A stretch of 18,081 nucleotides of DNA from JAJRXG01 sp047634015 (GTDB lineage: Bacteria; Bacteroidota; Bacteroidia; Chitinophagales; Saprospiraceae): assembly GCA_047634015.1 (NCBI GenBank), contig JBLIDB010000088.1, forward strand, positions 1-18,081. The letters run 5' to 3'. The notes under the pieces are model-generated. The model did not search any database, was not told where the DNA came from, and saw only the letters and a program-made list of their open reading frames with translations. Of this stretch, positions 9,542 through 18,044 are shown one piece after another. The position numbers were made by a program, and so were the translations under genes. Within the stretch, counting starts at the first letter, position 1. Each line of letters begins with the position of its first letter.

Positions 9542-10144
9542 TTAGTCTTGTTTAAATACAACTTTGACATCATCTCCTTTTCTTAGATCAGTATAAGCTA
9601 TTTCGACTTTGTTATCTGCGTTGTGATATAACACAATCTTCAGGTTCCCTTTGACTCCCACGTAAGCCTTGCCAAATATTGATTTTGCTTTTATTGGATA
9701 AAATTTCAAGCCATACCACTCTACTAATATCTCTTGAATATCCTCTATAAGTTGTATAGCAGAAAATTCAGTATTCCAGGGAGCCCAAGCATTATAATGA
9801 ACAAAGGCTGGCATAGCACTTATTTTATCGTCTTTGAATCTAGGGTAAAACTCAAAGCGAGCATCAGCCTTCATTCCTGTCAATTTGAAGGCTGCCGTGG
9901 AATTGCCAAATCCATCAGCCAGCAACCCTTTTTTATTCATATCCCAACAGTGTTTATAAAAGTCCTTTGCAGGCATATCAAAATAAATTCCATGAAACAG
10001 CGTATCAACAACCACACCTGATGACATCTCCTTTACTACAAGATCTTCATATGACCGGACGTCATTACTACATTGAATCAAAATCATTGAGCCCATCAAC
10101 GCTATAAGAAATTTGCAAAATCCTATCATTCTATTGTAATTCAT
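9542..10144 (-). CDS. Uncharacterised ~200-residue lipoprotein
   Basis: The product of 200 residues has a signal peptide (hydrophobic run at about 7-24) and a Cys at residue 25 in ILIQC. Gln directly before the Cys is unusual for a lipobox, so lipidation is likely but not certain. The mature part is a single small globular domain with a distinctive composition: FDMPAKDFYKHCWDMNKKGL near residues 55-74, FYPRFKDDKISAMPAF near 99-114, and NAWAPWN soon after. I do not recognise a named Pfam family; similar proteins are, as far as I recall, annotated as hypothetical in Bacteroidota. It lies between two giant FG-GAP lipoprotein genes: it overlaps the upstream gene by 14 bp, and its stop is one base from the preferred downstream start, so translational coupling and a shared function are likely. 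An internal ATG at 10129, one base after the upstream stop, would give a 195-residue product with a 20-residue signal peptide. No enzymatic motif is visible. Confidence 0.85.
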   Translation of the reverse strand: MNYNRMIGFCKFLIALMGSMILIQCSNDVRSYEDLVVKEMSSGVVVDTLFHGIYFDMPAKDFYKHCWDMNKKGLLADGFGNSTAAFKLTGMKADARFEFYPRFKDDKISAMPAFVHYNAWAPWNTEFSAIQLIEDIQEILVEWYGLKFYPIKAKSIFGKAYVGVKGNLKIVLYHNADNKVEIAYTDLRKGDDVKVVFKQD

Positions 10145-13100
10145 ATATCGACATTTTCATATTATTCTTGGCAATAATGATCTTATCGTTAAGTTTTATG
10201 ATCTTTCTGATCTCTCCACGTTCTAAATATCCACTTGCTTCATGCATAATCGAAACGTACTTCCCTTCTCCTTTCCCCAGTAGACACATTCCATAGGAAC
10301 CTTTCTGACTACCTAAACGAGGAATCCAATCTAATTGATTCCCACCCAATAGTAAGTCTAATATTCCATCTCCATTTAAATCCAGCACCTCACACGCATA
10401 AATAGGAGCCATCTGCGCCGCCTCCAAAAAAGGGATAAAGGAAAAATTCCAATTATCATTATTCATGAGGATGCCGGAACAGCTTTGATTGGCTTCTAAT
10501 ACTATACTTCGAGACAACATTTCAACCGGGAAGATCTCATCCATACCCGCAGTAGCATACGATTTATAATCATGAAAAGTCTTAGCGATAATCGGTAGTT
10601 GCTTTATCAACTCATTACGTGTATGAAAAGGCACATATTTCCCATTATCCTTAATAGAAAGAATCTGCTCGATCTTTCCATTTTTATCAAAGTCATTGAT
10701 ATATAACCTCGCAGGATTTAAAGAATCAATTTTGAGTTGATTATTATTACCAAGGTTACCTAATACGAAATCCAAATCACCATCCTGATCGATATCTCTT
10801 GCTTCGATCATATTCCACAAGCCATTCAGATTATCCCCCAGCAATTCCTTGATTTGAAACGAACCTGAAATATTCTCCAAAAACATCGGACTAGTCCATT
10901 CTCCTATTAGTGATATATCCACATCTCCATCTCTGTCAAAATCACCCACCGAGACATCGGAAATCATACCTATGTTTATCAGATCAGGTGCTTTAATTTT
11001 AGTTACATTTCGAAATATTCCCTGTCCATCATTTTCCAACAAATATGACGAATTCGACAAGCCATATTTTAATGGCACACTATTAACACCGACTATAAGA
11101 TCTTGGTCTCCATCTTTATCGTAATCCAGATGTGCTACGGAGGAAGTATTCTGAAACTTAAAATCTGGCAATATTTGGTTGGACATTTGAAACATGCCAT
11201 TTTCTTGAAAATACATTCTATCTATTAGCGCCGAATTTTCCCTGCCAAATTCACTCGAACCACTTGCCACATATAGATCTATATTTTCGTCGCCATTGGC
11301 ATCAAAAAATATACAATCGGTTTCTTCACTTTCCGACTTAGAATCTATCTCTTTTTGTTGAAAAGATCCATTTTTATGCTGTACATACAATACCCCTTTT
11401 TGCCCTGCTGCGCCACCTACATAGAAGTCTTCCAATCCATCATTGTTAATATCCCCAGAACAGCAAGCTGGGCCTTCTTTACTTTGCATCTTCATAAGAA
11501 GTGATTCCTTATCAAAGTCGGAGTACGATACTTCTTGATGTTCAAATGTTAATGAAATATTAGACTTTTTAAGCAATACATCAGTTGTGCTATTGGGACT
11601 GATTCTAGTAGCACTCTCATTCTGATCAATCTCAATTAAGTGATTCACCTCAAGCGAATTTCTTGAAGTTATCATATTATCGGGCCAGCGAACTACCATT
11701 GAATCAATATGCTCATGGTCTCCTAATCCGATATGAATTATGGGATCTACAGATGACATAAATCCCCTCTGAGGATACAACTCTCTATAAAATATCTGTT
11801 CGCCAGCATATACGAGTACTTTGGCCCCGATTGCTTGTGTATTGAAAGAAGACCCGCTCAACTTTACTTTGATATAGTTATTTCTACTGCTATTATTCTT
11901 AAGCACAAATGGATGATTATTTACGTTGTTCACAATCAAATCCAGGTCACCATCGTTATCCAAATCTCCATATGCAGCTCCATTGCTAAAACCCGTTTGA
12001 TTCAAGCCCCATTCCTTAGCACTTTCTGTAAGCCGCATCGTACCACTATTCATAAATAGATTATTGGCAATGGGTACCGAAGGTATTTTCTCAACCAACC
12101 CCAGCATTCCTTTTTTAGGATTATGAAGTATCTCGCGGACCTGATTGGCATCAGAGAAGAAATTTATATAATCCTGATCTAAGAGATCTAAATAAATCCC
12201 ATTGGAGACAAAAATATCTTGATATCCATTAGCATCTAAATCCGCGATTAAGGCTCCCCAACTCCAGTCAGTAGCATCAACCCCAGCATATCTAGATATT
12301 TCTGAAAATATACCTTTCCCTTGATTAAGTTGTAAGGAATTACGAGAGAACTGATGAAAATACCCATTATCACTGGTCAGTTTATGCTTATTCCAGTCTT
12401 CAAATTGAGCTTTAGACTTATATCTCTTTAAGTCCCTCGGCAACATCTCTGTGACAAAGATCTCAGGCCTGGTATCATTATTCAGATCCGCTATATCAGC
12501 TCCCATGGAACCCATGCTAATCTCTTGTGTCCGTATTTCTAATTGCTCATCGAAGGTTCCATCCTTATTATTAATATACAGATAATCCTTCTCAAAGAAA
12601 TCATTGCTCACGAATATATCTGGCCAATCGTCACCATTCAAATCCGAGATGGCAACCCCGAGTCCAAATCCAATAGCGCTTCCATATATTCCTGCTTTTT
12701 CGCTTACATCTGTAAATCGATGCTCTCCCTGTGCTAGTTCACTCCGATATAATTTATTCCCCCCGGCTACATCACGGATCTTCCGTTGGTCAGGAATTAG
12801 ATCATAACCGCCTACAGTTCGATAAGAGTTATTTAAGAGATAGCAGTCGAGATCTCCATCCTTATCATAATCAAAGAATGCAGCATGCGTTGATAATCCT
12901 ATATCATCTAAACCATAAACATGTGAACTTTCTTTAAAGGTAAGCTGCCCTTCTCCCTCCTTGTTAATAGACATTCCATTACTAATAAACAATTCATTAT
13001 GTCTATTAGCTCCTTTTTTATCTCCTGATTTGCAGATATATATGTCAAGCCAACCATCCCCATTAATATCTGCGATACTAACTCCCGTTGACCAAACATT

Positions 13101-13430
13101 CTGTGAGGCTGCACCAGCAGCCGCGCTTACATTTTTGAATTTGAAATCTCCAAGATTCAGATATAGTTCATTATCGACTTGATTTCCAGCAAAAAACAAA
13201 TCTGTCAATCCATCTTTATTAAAGTCTCCTAATCCTATTCCTGCCCCGTTATAGAAATTTCGAAAAGTGTATATGTTTATGCTATCAGACTGAACGAGGT
13301 CATTTCGGAATGTAATACCAGACTCCCCTGGATCGATTAAGGAAAATCGCTTTCCCTCATCAATTCCATTGCTAGGCTCACACCCGCTGAACAATAGAAT
13401 CAATATTATTATAAAGGTAAAATCTCTCAT
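10131..13430 (-). CDS. Giant FG-GAP/VCBS repeat lipoprotein with ASPIC/UnbV domain (first copy)
   Basis: This 1099-residue predicted lipoprotein has a short signal peptide with Cys17 in LLFSGC, followed by an acidic-leaning stretch (EPSNGIDE). FG-GAP loops lie at about 69, 121, 187, 263, 315, 397 and 489 (for example DINGDGWLDI, DYDKDGDLDC, DLDNDGDLDL). The ASPIC/UnbV domain spans about 518-602 (NTQAIGAKVLVYAG, GLGDHEHIDSMVVRWPDN). A second FG-GAP group starts near 652 with EGPACCSGDINNDGLEDFYV and continues to the C-terminus. Some loops have drifted: DLNGDDWPDI and DLNNDTRPEI lack the usual Gly, which may weaken metal binding. The gene begins only 12 bases after the hairpin that follows susD, so its mRNA probably comes from readthrough of the susCD transcript. 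Its 3' end overlaps the small lipoprotein gene by 14 bp. Its function is inferred as ligand binding at the cell envelope alongside SusCD. Confidence 0.9.
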   Translation of the reverse strand: MRDFTFIIILILLFSGCEPSNGIDEGKRFSLIDPGESGITFRNDLVQSDSINIYTFRNFYNGAGIGLGDFNKDGLTDLFFAGNQVDNELYLNLGDFKFKNVSAAAGAASQNVWSTGVSIADINGDGWLDIYICKSGDKKGANRHNELFISNGMSINKEGEGQLTFKESSHVYGLDDIGLSTHAAFFDYDKDGDLDCYLLNNSYRTVGGYDLIPDQRKIRDVAGGNKLYRSELAQGEHRFTDVSEKAGIYGSAIGFGLGVAISDLNGDDWPDIFVSNDFFEKDYLYINNKDGTFDEQLEIRTQEISMGSMGADIADLNNDTRPEIFVTEMLPRDLKRYKSKAQFEDWNKHKLTSDNGYFHQFSRNSLQLNQGKGIFSEISRYAGVDATDWSWGALIADLDANGYQDIFVSNGIYLDLLDQDYINFFSDANQVREILHNPKKGMLGLVEKIPSVPIANNLFMNSGTMRLTESAKEWGLNQTGFSNGAAYGDLDNDGDLDLIVNNVNNHPFVLKNNSSRNNYIKVKLSGSSFNTQAIGAKVLVYAGEQIFYRELYPQRGFMSSVDPIIHIGLGDHEHIDSMVVRWPDNMITSRNSLEVNHLIEIDQNESATRISPNSTTDVLLKKSNISLTFEHQEVSYSDFDKESLLMKMQSKEGPACCSGDINNDGLEDFYVGGAAGQKGVLYVQHKNGSFQQKEIDSKSESEETDCIFFDANGDENIDLYVASGSSEFGRENSALIDRMYFQENGMFQMSNQILPDFKFQNTSSVAHLDYDKDGDQDLIVGVNSVPLKYGLSNSSYLLENDGQGIFRNVTKIKAPDLINIGMISDVSVGDFDRDGDVDISLIGEWTSPMFLENISGSFQIKELLGDNLNGLWNMIEARDIDQDGDLDFVLGNLGNNNQLKIDSLNPARLYINDFDKNGKIEQILSIKDNGKYVPFHTRNELIKQLPIIAKTFHDYKSYATAGMDEIFPVEMLSRSIVLEANQSCSGILMNNDNWNFSFIPFLEAAQMAPIYACEVLDLNGDGILDLLLGGNQLDWIPRLGSQKGSYGMCLLGKGEGKYVSIMHEASGYLERGEIRKIIKLNDKIIIAKNNMKMSIYELQ

Positions 13431-13438
13431 AATTAGAT

Positions 13439-13471
13439 AAAAAAACCCGTGTTATACTTTAACACGGGTTT
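13439..13471 (-). terminator. Intrinsic terminator/attenuator hairpin after susD
   Basis: A perfect 12-bp inverted repeat (AAACCCGTGTTA at 13443-13454 and TAACACGGGTTT at 13460-13471) encloses a 5-base loop. On the minus strand it is followed by an uninterrupted run of seven T (13445-13439, including three of the stem), the pattern of a Rho-independent terminator. It lies 26-58 bases past the susD stop and 12 bases before the next start codon. Because the downstream gene has no room for its own promoter, partial termination or 3'-end stabilisation of the susCD message is likelier than a full stop. Confidence 0.85.
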
Positions 13472-13496
13472 CAAAAATTTATAATTCAACTTTTTC

Positions 13497-15065
13497 CTAA
13501 TAACATGGATTTTGCACCAGATTAGGATTCGCATCAATCTGTGATTTCGGTATAGGCATCAAAGTTTTACAAGCCTCGTCTGCAGGCTTCTCCCACCAAG
13601 CTTCGGTAAACTTACCAAATCTGATCAAATCTGTACGTCTATGATTTTCCACAAACAATTCACGTCCTCTTTCTGCCAAAATATTTTCAGCTGTCAATGC
13701 TGTAAAAGGAACCACTTCTACACGTTCTCTCACCATATTCATCAAGGCCAATGCCTCAGAACTTCCTGGATCTAATCTCCATAGTCCTTCAGCCTTCATC
13801 ATGATTATATCAGTATATCTGAATACGGGATAGTCATTATTCATATTATCACGACCACCTATTTCAAATTCATATTTCGAAACACGAGCACCAGCTTCTC
13901 TCCATGCATTCGGAAATAATTCATTTACTTCTGCACGAATAGTAAATGGCTCACCATCAGGGTCAACCCCTGAAGCCAATGTACCTGCATCAGTCAATCT
14001 TACCTTACCTGTGACATCCCATTGTGGTCCAATCAAGAAGTTACTACGTTGTGTTGAAGGTCCATCTTCTGTATTCGGAGTTCCCTTTCTTAAATCCCCA
14101 TCCTCATATGAGTTATAAAAATCTTCCATTGTACACCATCCATTCCATGGTTGAGCCGCAAGGTCATAAGTTTGTTGATTAAGATAACTCAGTGTTCTCA
14201 TAACCAAGTTATTTCCTCCAGCATTAACAGCATCATAAGGGATCGCCATTATGAATTCTGAAGAACCGCTATTCTCAATAGCGAAATTGGCAAAGTAATC
14301 TGACTCCATAGAGAAGTTGCCAGAATTGATCACTGCATTGCAAGCAGTTATTGCTTTCTGCCATTGTGGTGATCCCGTATATATTTCTGCATTAAGATAC
14401 AACTTAGCCAACGCTGTTTGAATCACCATTTGATTAACTCTCCCGTAAGTTGTTCCATCAACAACTGAAGGAACTTTAGTCAAATTCTCAAGCAATTCTG
14501 ATTCAACAAAAGCATACACTTCTGCTCTGGAATTAGTAGCCGGACTTGGATCCGCATCTGCAAAACCAGTTACAATGGGAACATTTCCAAATAAATCCAA
14601 CAACCACATGTAGTAAACCGCTCTCAAGCCCTTTAATTCTCCAATAAATGGCTCAGTCAGAGGATTGCCTAATTCTTCAAATTGAAATATTAGTCTATTA
14701 CATGTACTAACTGCACCAAACAGAAACCCATAGGCCCCATTAGGTTCAGGATCTTCCGAAGTCCAATTATGCTGGTGCAATCTTACCCAGTGTCCTCCAT
14801 CACCCCAGTCAGGACCTCTTGTAGGGACTGTAAGCTCATCTGATGAAACCTCTTGGGTTGCACCATATCCTCCATAAGCATAACCATACATTGCAGTGTA
14901 GGCTTCTCCAAGTGCCGCAATTAATTCCTCTTCCGTTTGAAAAAAGTTGTCGGAAGTAACTTCACTAAATACCTCCTCGCTCAAGTCAGTACAAGCTGGT
15001 GTAAAACTGATTACACATATTATAAGTGTAATCAACTTGAACGATAATTTTTTATAATTTTTCAT
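13497..15065 (-). CDS. SusD/RagB-family outer-membrane nutrient-binding lipoprotein
   Basis: This 522-residue protein is a SusD homologue, the surface lipoprotein that closes over its SusC partner and helps to capture the substrate for import. The signal peptide ends in FTPAC with the lipid Cys at residue 25, followed by TDLSEE. The N-terminal SusD-like part has the typical NFFQTEEELIAALGEAYTAM at about 40-59 and the helix CNRLIFQFEEL at 122. ELKGLRAVYYMWLLDLFGNVP (143-163) and ALAKLYLNAEIY (218-229) match conserved TPR-like helices. The C-terminal RagB/SusD region has FRYTDIIMMKAEGLWR (415-430), ILAERGRELFVENHRRTDLI (462-481) and LMPIPKSQIDANPNLVQNP (502-520). Length and domain order are normal. 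It starts 27 bp after the susC stop, so the pair is co-transcribed. The substrate class cannot be assigned from sequence alone. Confidence 0.96.
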   Translation of the reverse strand: MKNYKKLSFKLITLIICVISFTPACTDLSEEVFSEVTSDNFFQTEEELIAALGEAYTAMYGYAYGGYGATQEVSSDELTVPTRGPDWGDGGHWVRLHQHNWTSEDPEPNGAYGFLFGAVSTCNRLIFQFEELGNPLTEPFIGELKGLRAVYYMWLLDLFGNVPIVTGFADADPSPATNSRAEVYAFVESELLENLTKVPSVVDGTTYGRVNQMVIQTALAKLYLNAEIYTGSPQWQKAITACNAVINSGNFSMESDYFANFAIENSGSSEFIMAIPYDAVNAGGNNLVMRTLSYLNQQTYDLAAQPWNGWCTMEDFYNSYEDGDLRKGTPNTEDGPSTQRSNFLIGPQWDVTGKVRLTDAGTLASGVDPDGEPFTIRAEVNELFPNAWREAGARVSKYEFEIGGRDNMNNDYPVFRYTDIIMMKAEGLWRLDPGSSEALALMNMVRERVEVVPFTALTAENILAERGRELFVENHRRTDLIRFGKFTEAWWEKPADEACKTLMPIPKSQIDANPNLVQNPCY

Positions 15066-15092
15066 ATTATATTTTAAATATCTGTTATCAAA

Positions 15093-18044
15093 TTAAAATC
15101 CAAGATTCACACCAAATGTGAAACCTCTTGCTGAAAAATAAGTGTTTCTCCTATCAATCCCAACAGCCAATTTCCCAAACTCACTACTTCCATCTTGAAG
15201 ACGAGGTTCTGGAGAAACTCCAGAATAGCCAGTTATTGTTAATAAATTTTGGCCCGTAACATAAACTCTAATCTTTTTAAATTCTGTATTACCCGTGTCA
15301 AATGTGTACCCAATAGTTGCATTATCAAGTTTAATGAAAGATGCATCTTCAACGTGATAACTTGAAAATTGTGGCTGGTCCACTAAATTAGAAATGTCTG
15401 CAGATGTGGACAAGATATTGTATGCTGATATTTGAGAAGGAGCCTCATAGAATGCTCTAAATGTATTGATCAAATCATGACCAAGTACCGCTCTAAAAAA
15501 CAAATTCACATCAACCTTTCCTATACTTATTGAGTTATTTAAACCAAAGTTGAATTTAGGCCAACCATTCCCTATAATAGCTCTATCACTAATATCATCT
15601 TGTACACCATCTCCATTAACATCAACAAAGTTCCATGACCCATCTCCGCTAACAGGATTATCTTCGTCAACAACAAGTCCCCATAAGATACCCAAATCAG
15701 CACCTTCCTGAAGTCTAACAAGTGGAGTTCCATTTTGTCCTGGAGAGCCTAAATTGGCACCATCAATAAAACCTCCACTCAGTCCAGTTCCGTCCGCATT
15801 GGTCAAAGAATTCAATTGAGGTGTAAACCACCTACTGCCTGATAAGGCAATATTCCAACTTTTACCCTGACCTAAATCTACAAGGTAGTTCAAGGCTACT
15901 TCGATACCAGAGTTTGAAACTTCCCCAATATTTAATTTAGTAGATGGGAACAAATTCGGAGGCTGTGAAACATTGAAAGTAAACAATCCATCATTAGTAG
16001 TAGCGTTGTAGTACTCTACTGAACCAGTCAGCTTATAATCCAATATAGAAAAGTCAATTCCAACATTGTACTCAGTTTTTCTTTCCCACTTTAAGTTTGG
16101 ATTGGCATTAGACACGGGACCATAACTTGGCACATACTCACCATTAAAGAAAAACAAGTTGCTCCCAGGTCCAAATCTCTGAAGTGACAACAAACTCTCA
16201 TCTACATTGGCTCCAGTCTGCCCGTAACTCACTCTCAATTTCAATTGATCAAACCCCGAAATATTTACTGCTTTCACAAGATCAACTCCAGCACTTAAGG
16301 CCGGGAACAATCCCCATTTTTCATCAGCTCCAAATCTTGAAGAACCATCTCTTCTCAAACTAGCAGAAGCGAAATAAGTATTATTAACATTCAAATTTGC
16401 TCTTCCAAAAAATGAAATAAGCTTATTCGTATTTCTATATGAGAAAACATCTGCAAATCCATTTGCAAAATCTCCAGCACCCGAAAAGTTATTAAATGTA
16501 GTAGCATCCGTCAAAAAATCTCCAGCTTCGATTCCAGTTCCAGAAAATTCAAAATCTTGATACTCGTAACCTCCAAGTAATCTCAAATCCGTCCCAGAAG
16601 CCAGTTCTTTGTCATAATTCACTACTACTCTAAAGAGCTGATCCTTTCTTTCATCATTTCTACTTCTGGCTAATCCATTTCTATTCTCCCCTGTCCAGAA
16701 ACTATTCTTATCAAAATATGCATTTTCTATTGCACTACCTCTCTGTCTAGAGTAAAATACTCCAATATTCAGATCATCCGTCAAGTCATATACTCCTTTA
16801 ATATTAGCAGTAAGACTTTTGTCACTCCCAACGTGTGGGTTCTGATCTATGATAGCAACAGGATTATAGTAATCAAACAATACTTCTTGTTGATACCCAT
16901 CCCATCTCCCAAATGCAGGATCACTTTCGCTTAAAAAAATAGGAGATGTCGGATTGTGAATCGTCGCATACCTAAATGCCTCTTCCCATCCTAGAGTAGT
17001 ATTTTCAGAACTTGATGTGATATTGGCAGTAACTGTCAATTTATCATTCAATGCTTTCTGAGTCAAATTAGCACGGAAATTCAATCTATCAAATCCTGTT
17101 TCTCTTGCTATACCTTTAACATCTCTAAAGTTTCCCGAGACACGATAAGTAGTTTGTGAAGTTCCTCCGCTCATTGAGATGTTATGCGTATGAGAAACTC
17201 CCGTCTGGGTGATCTCATCAAACCAATCAGTATTTGCTCCTCGATCCGCACCACCTCCAAAAGCTTTATACTCGTCGGCAGTAAGTACATCCACTACTCT
17301 ATCTTTAGATTCAATTGAAACTTGTCCATTGTAAGTGATAGAAGAGGTTCCCGGAACACCTTTCTTGGTAGTTATAAGAATTACTCCAGCAGCACCTCTG
17401 GTACCATAGATTGCCGCTGCTGATGCATCTTTTAATACATCTATTGAAGCGATATCTTGTGGCTCGACACTATTAAGATCCCCCCCAAGAACACCGTCAA
17501 TTACAATCAATGGCGATGAACTAGCTCCCACAGAAGAAAGTCCTCTCAATCGAATTTCAAAATCTCCATTTGGATTGGAGCCTGGCCTTGCGATGACGAG
17601 ACCTCCAACTTTTCCTTGTAAAAGTTGTGTTGGGCTGTTTACATTCCCTTGATTGAAATCTTCAGCTTTAACCGAAGCAATCGAGCTTGTAACTTCTCTC
17701 GATTTCTGTGTACCATACCCTGTCACAACTACTTCGTCCAGCAACTCACCTGCTGAAAGCTCTACATCGATTACGTCAGTCGCTCCAACGATAATCTCCA
17801 CGTCTGTAAATCCTGTAAATGAAAACACCAATGTAGCCCCATCTGCCACTGACAGAGAGTAAGAACCATCAAGGTCTGTAATAGTACCATTCGCGGTACC
17901 TTTTTCAAAAATATTAGCTCCGATGAGGCTTTCTCCTGTATCATCACTAACAACACCTGAGATTGTTCTCTGTGCAGATAGTGTGGCAGAAGTCATCAAA
18001 ACTAAAGTAAAAGCCACGACAGCCAGTGTAAATAGTTTCTTCAT
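15093..18044 (-). CDS. SusC/RagA-family TonB-dependent outer-membrane transporter
   Basis: This 983-residue protein is the outer-membrane channel of a SusCD uptake pair, powered by TonB. A cleavable signal peptide ends at LSAQ (about residue 25). A CarboxypepD_reg-like beta-sandwich covers about 27-100 (ISGVVSDDTGESLIGANIF, TDLDGSYSLSV). The TonB-box-like segment DEVVVTGYGTQK (103-114) follows. The plug (about 112-230) has LLQGKVGGLVI and the SusC signature VLKDASAAAIYGTRGAAGVI followed by TTKKG (203-228). The remainder is the beta-barrel, ending in aromatic RGFTFGVNLGF, the usual outer-membrane assembly signal. No STN domain is present, which argues against direct signalling to an anti-sigma factor. 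Length is at the short end of the family. It is the first gene of the cluster in the window; the 37 bases upstream contain no clear promoter. Confidence 0.97.
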   Translation of the reverse strand: MKKLFTLAVVAFTLVLMTSATLSAQRTISGVVSDDTGESLIGANIFEKGTANGTITDLDGSYSLSVADGATLVFSFTGFTDVEIIVGATDVIDVELSAGELLDEVVVTGYGTQKSREVTSSIASVKAEDFNQGNVNSPTQLLQGKVGGLVIARPGSNPNGDFEIRLRGLSSVGASSSPLIVIDGVLGGDLNSVEPQDIASIDVLKDASAAAIYGTRGAAGVILITTKKGVPGTSSITYNGQVSIESKDRVVDVLTADEYKAFGGGADRGANTDWFDEITQTGVSHTHNISMSGGTSQTTYRVSGNFRDVKGIARETGFDRLNFRANLTQKALNDKLTVTANITSSSENTTLGWEEAFRYATIHNPTSPIFLSESDPAFGRWDGYQQEVLFDYYNPVAIIDQNPHVGSDKSLTANIKGVYDLTDDLNIGVFYSRQRGSAIENAYFDKNSFWTGENRNGLARSRNDERKDQLFRVVVNYDKELASGTDLRLLGGYEYQDFEFSGTGIEAGDFLTDATTFNNFSGAGDFANGFADVFSYRNTNKLISFFGRANLNVNNTYFASASLRRDGSSRFGADEKWGLFPALSAGVDLVKAVNISGFDQLKLRVSYGQTGANVDESLLSLQRFGPGSNLFFFNGEYVPSYGPVSNANPNLKWERKTEYNVGIDFSILDYKLTGSVEYYNATTNDGLFTFNVSQPPNLFPSTKLNIGEVSNSGIEVALNYLVDLGQGKSWNIALSGSRWFTPQLNSLTNADGTGLSGGFIDGANLGSPGQNGTPLVRLQEGADLGILWGLVVDEDNPVSGDGSWNFVDVNGDGVQDDISDRAIIGNGWPKFNFGLNNSISIGKVDVNLFFRAVLGHDLINTFRAFYEAPSQISAYNILSTSADISNLVDQPQFSSYHVEDASFIKLDNATIGYTFDTGNTEFKKIRVYVTGQNLLTITGYSGVSPEPRLQDGSSEFGKLAVGIDRRNTYFSARGFTFGVNLGF

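Noticed and set aside
956..13430. Frequent recurrence of CATCTCCATC-like strings suggestive of a DNA repeat array or CRISPR
   Set aside because: They encode the DGD core of FG-GAP loops at irregular intervals inside coding sequence; no constant repeat with unique spacers.
13472..13497. Possible promoter for the downstream operon just before the hairpin
   Set aside because: TATAAATTTTTG is only a poor match to TAnnTTTG because the spacing is wrong, and no -33 element is placed correctly; a transcript would also have to pass the hairpin at once.
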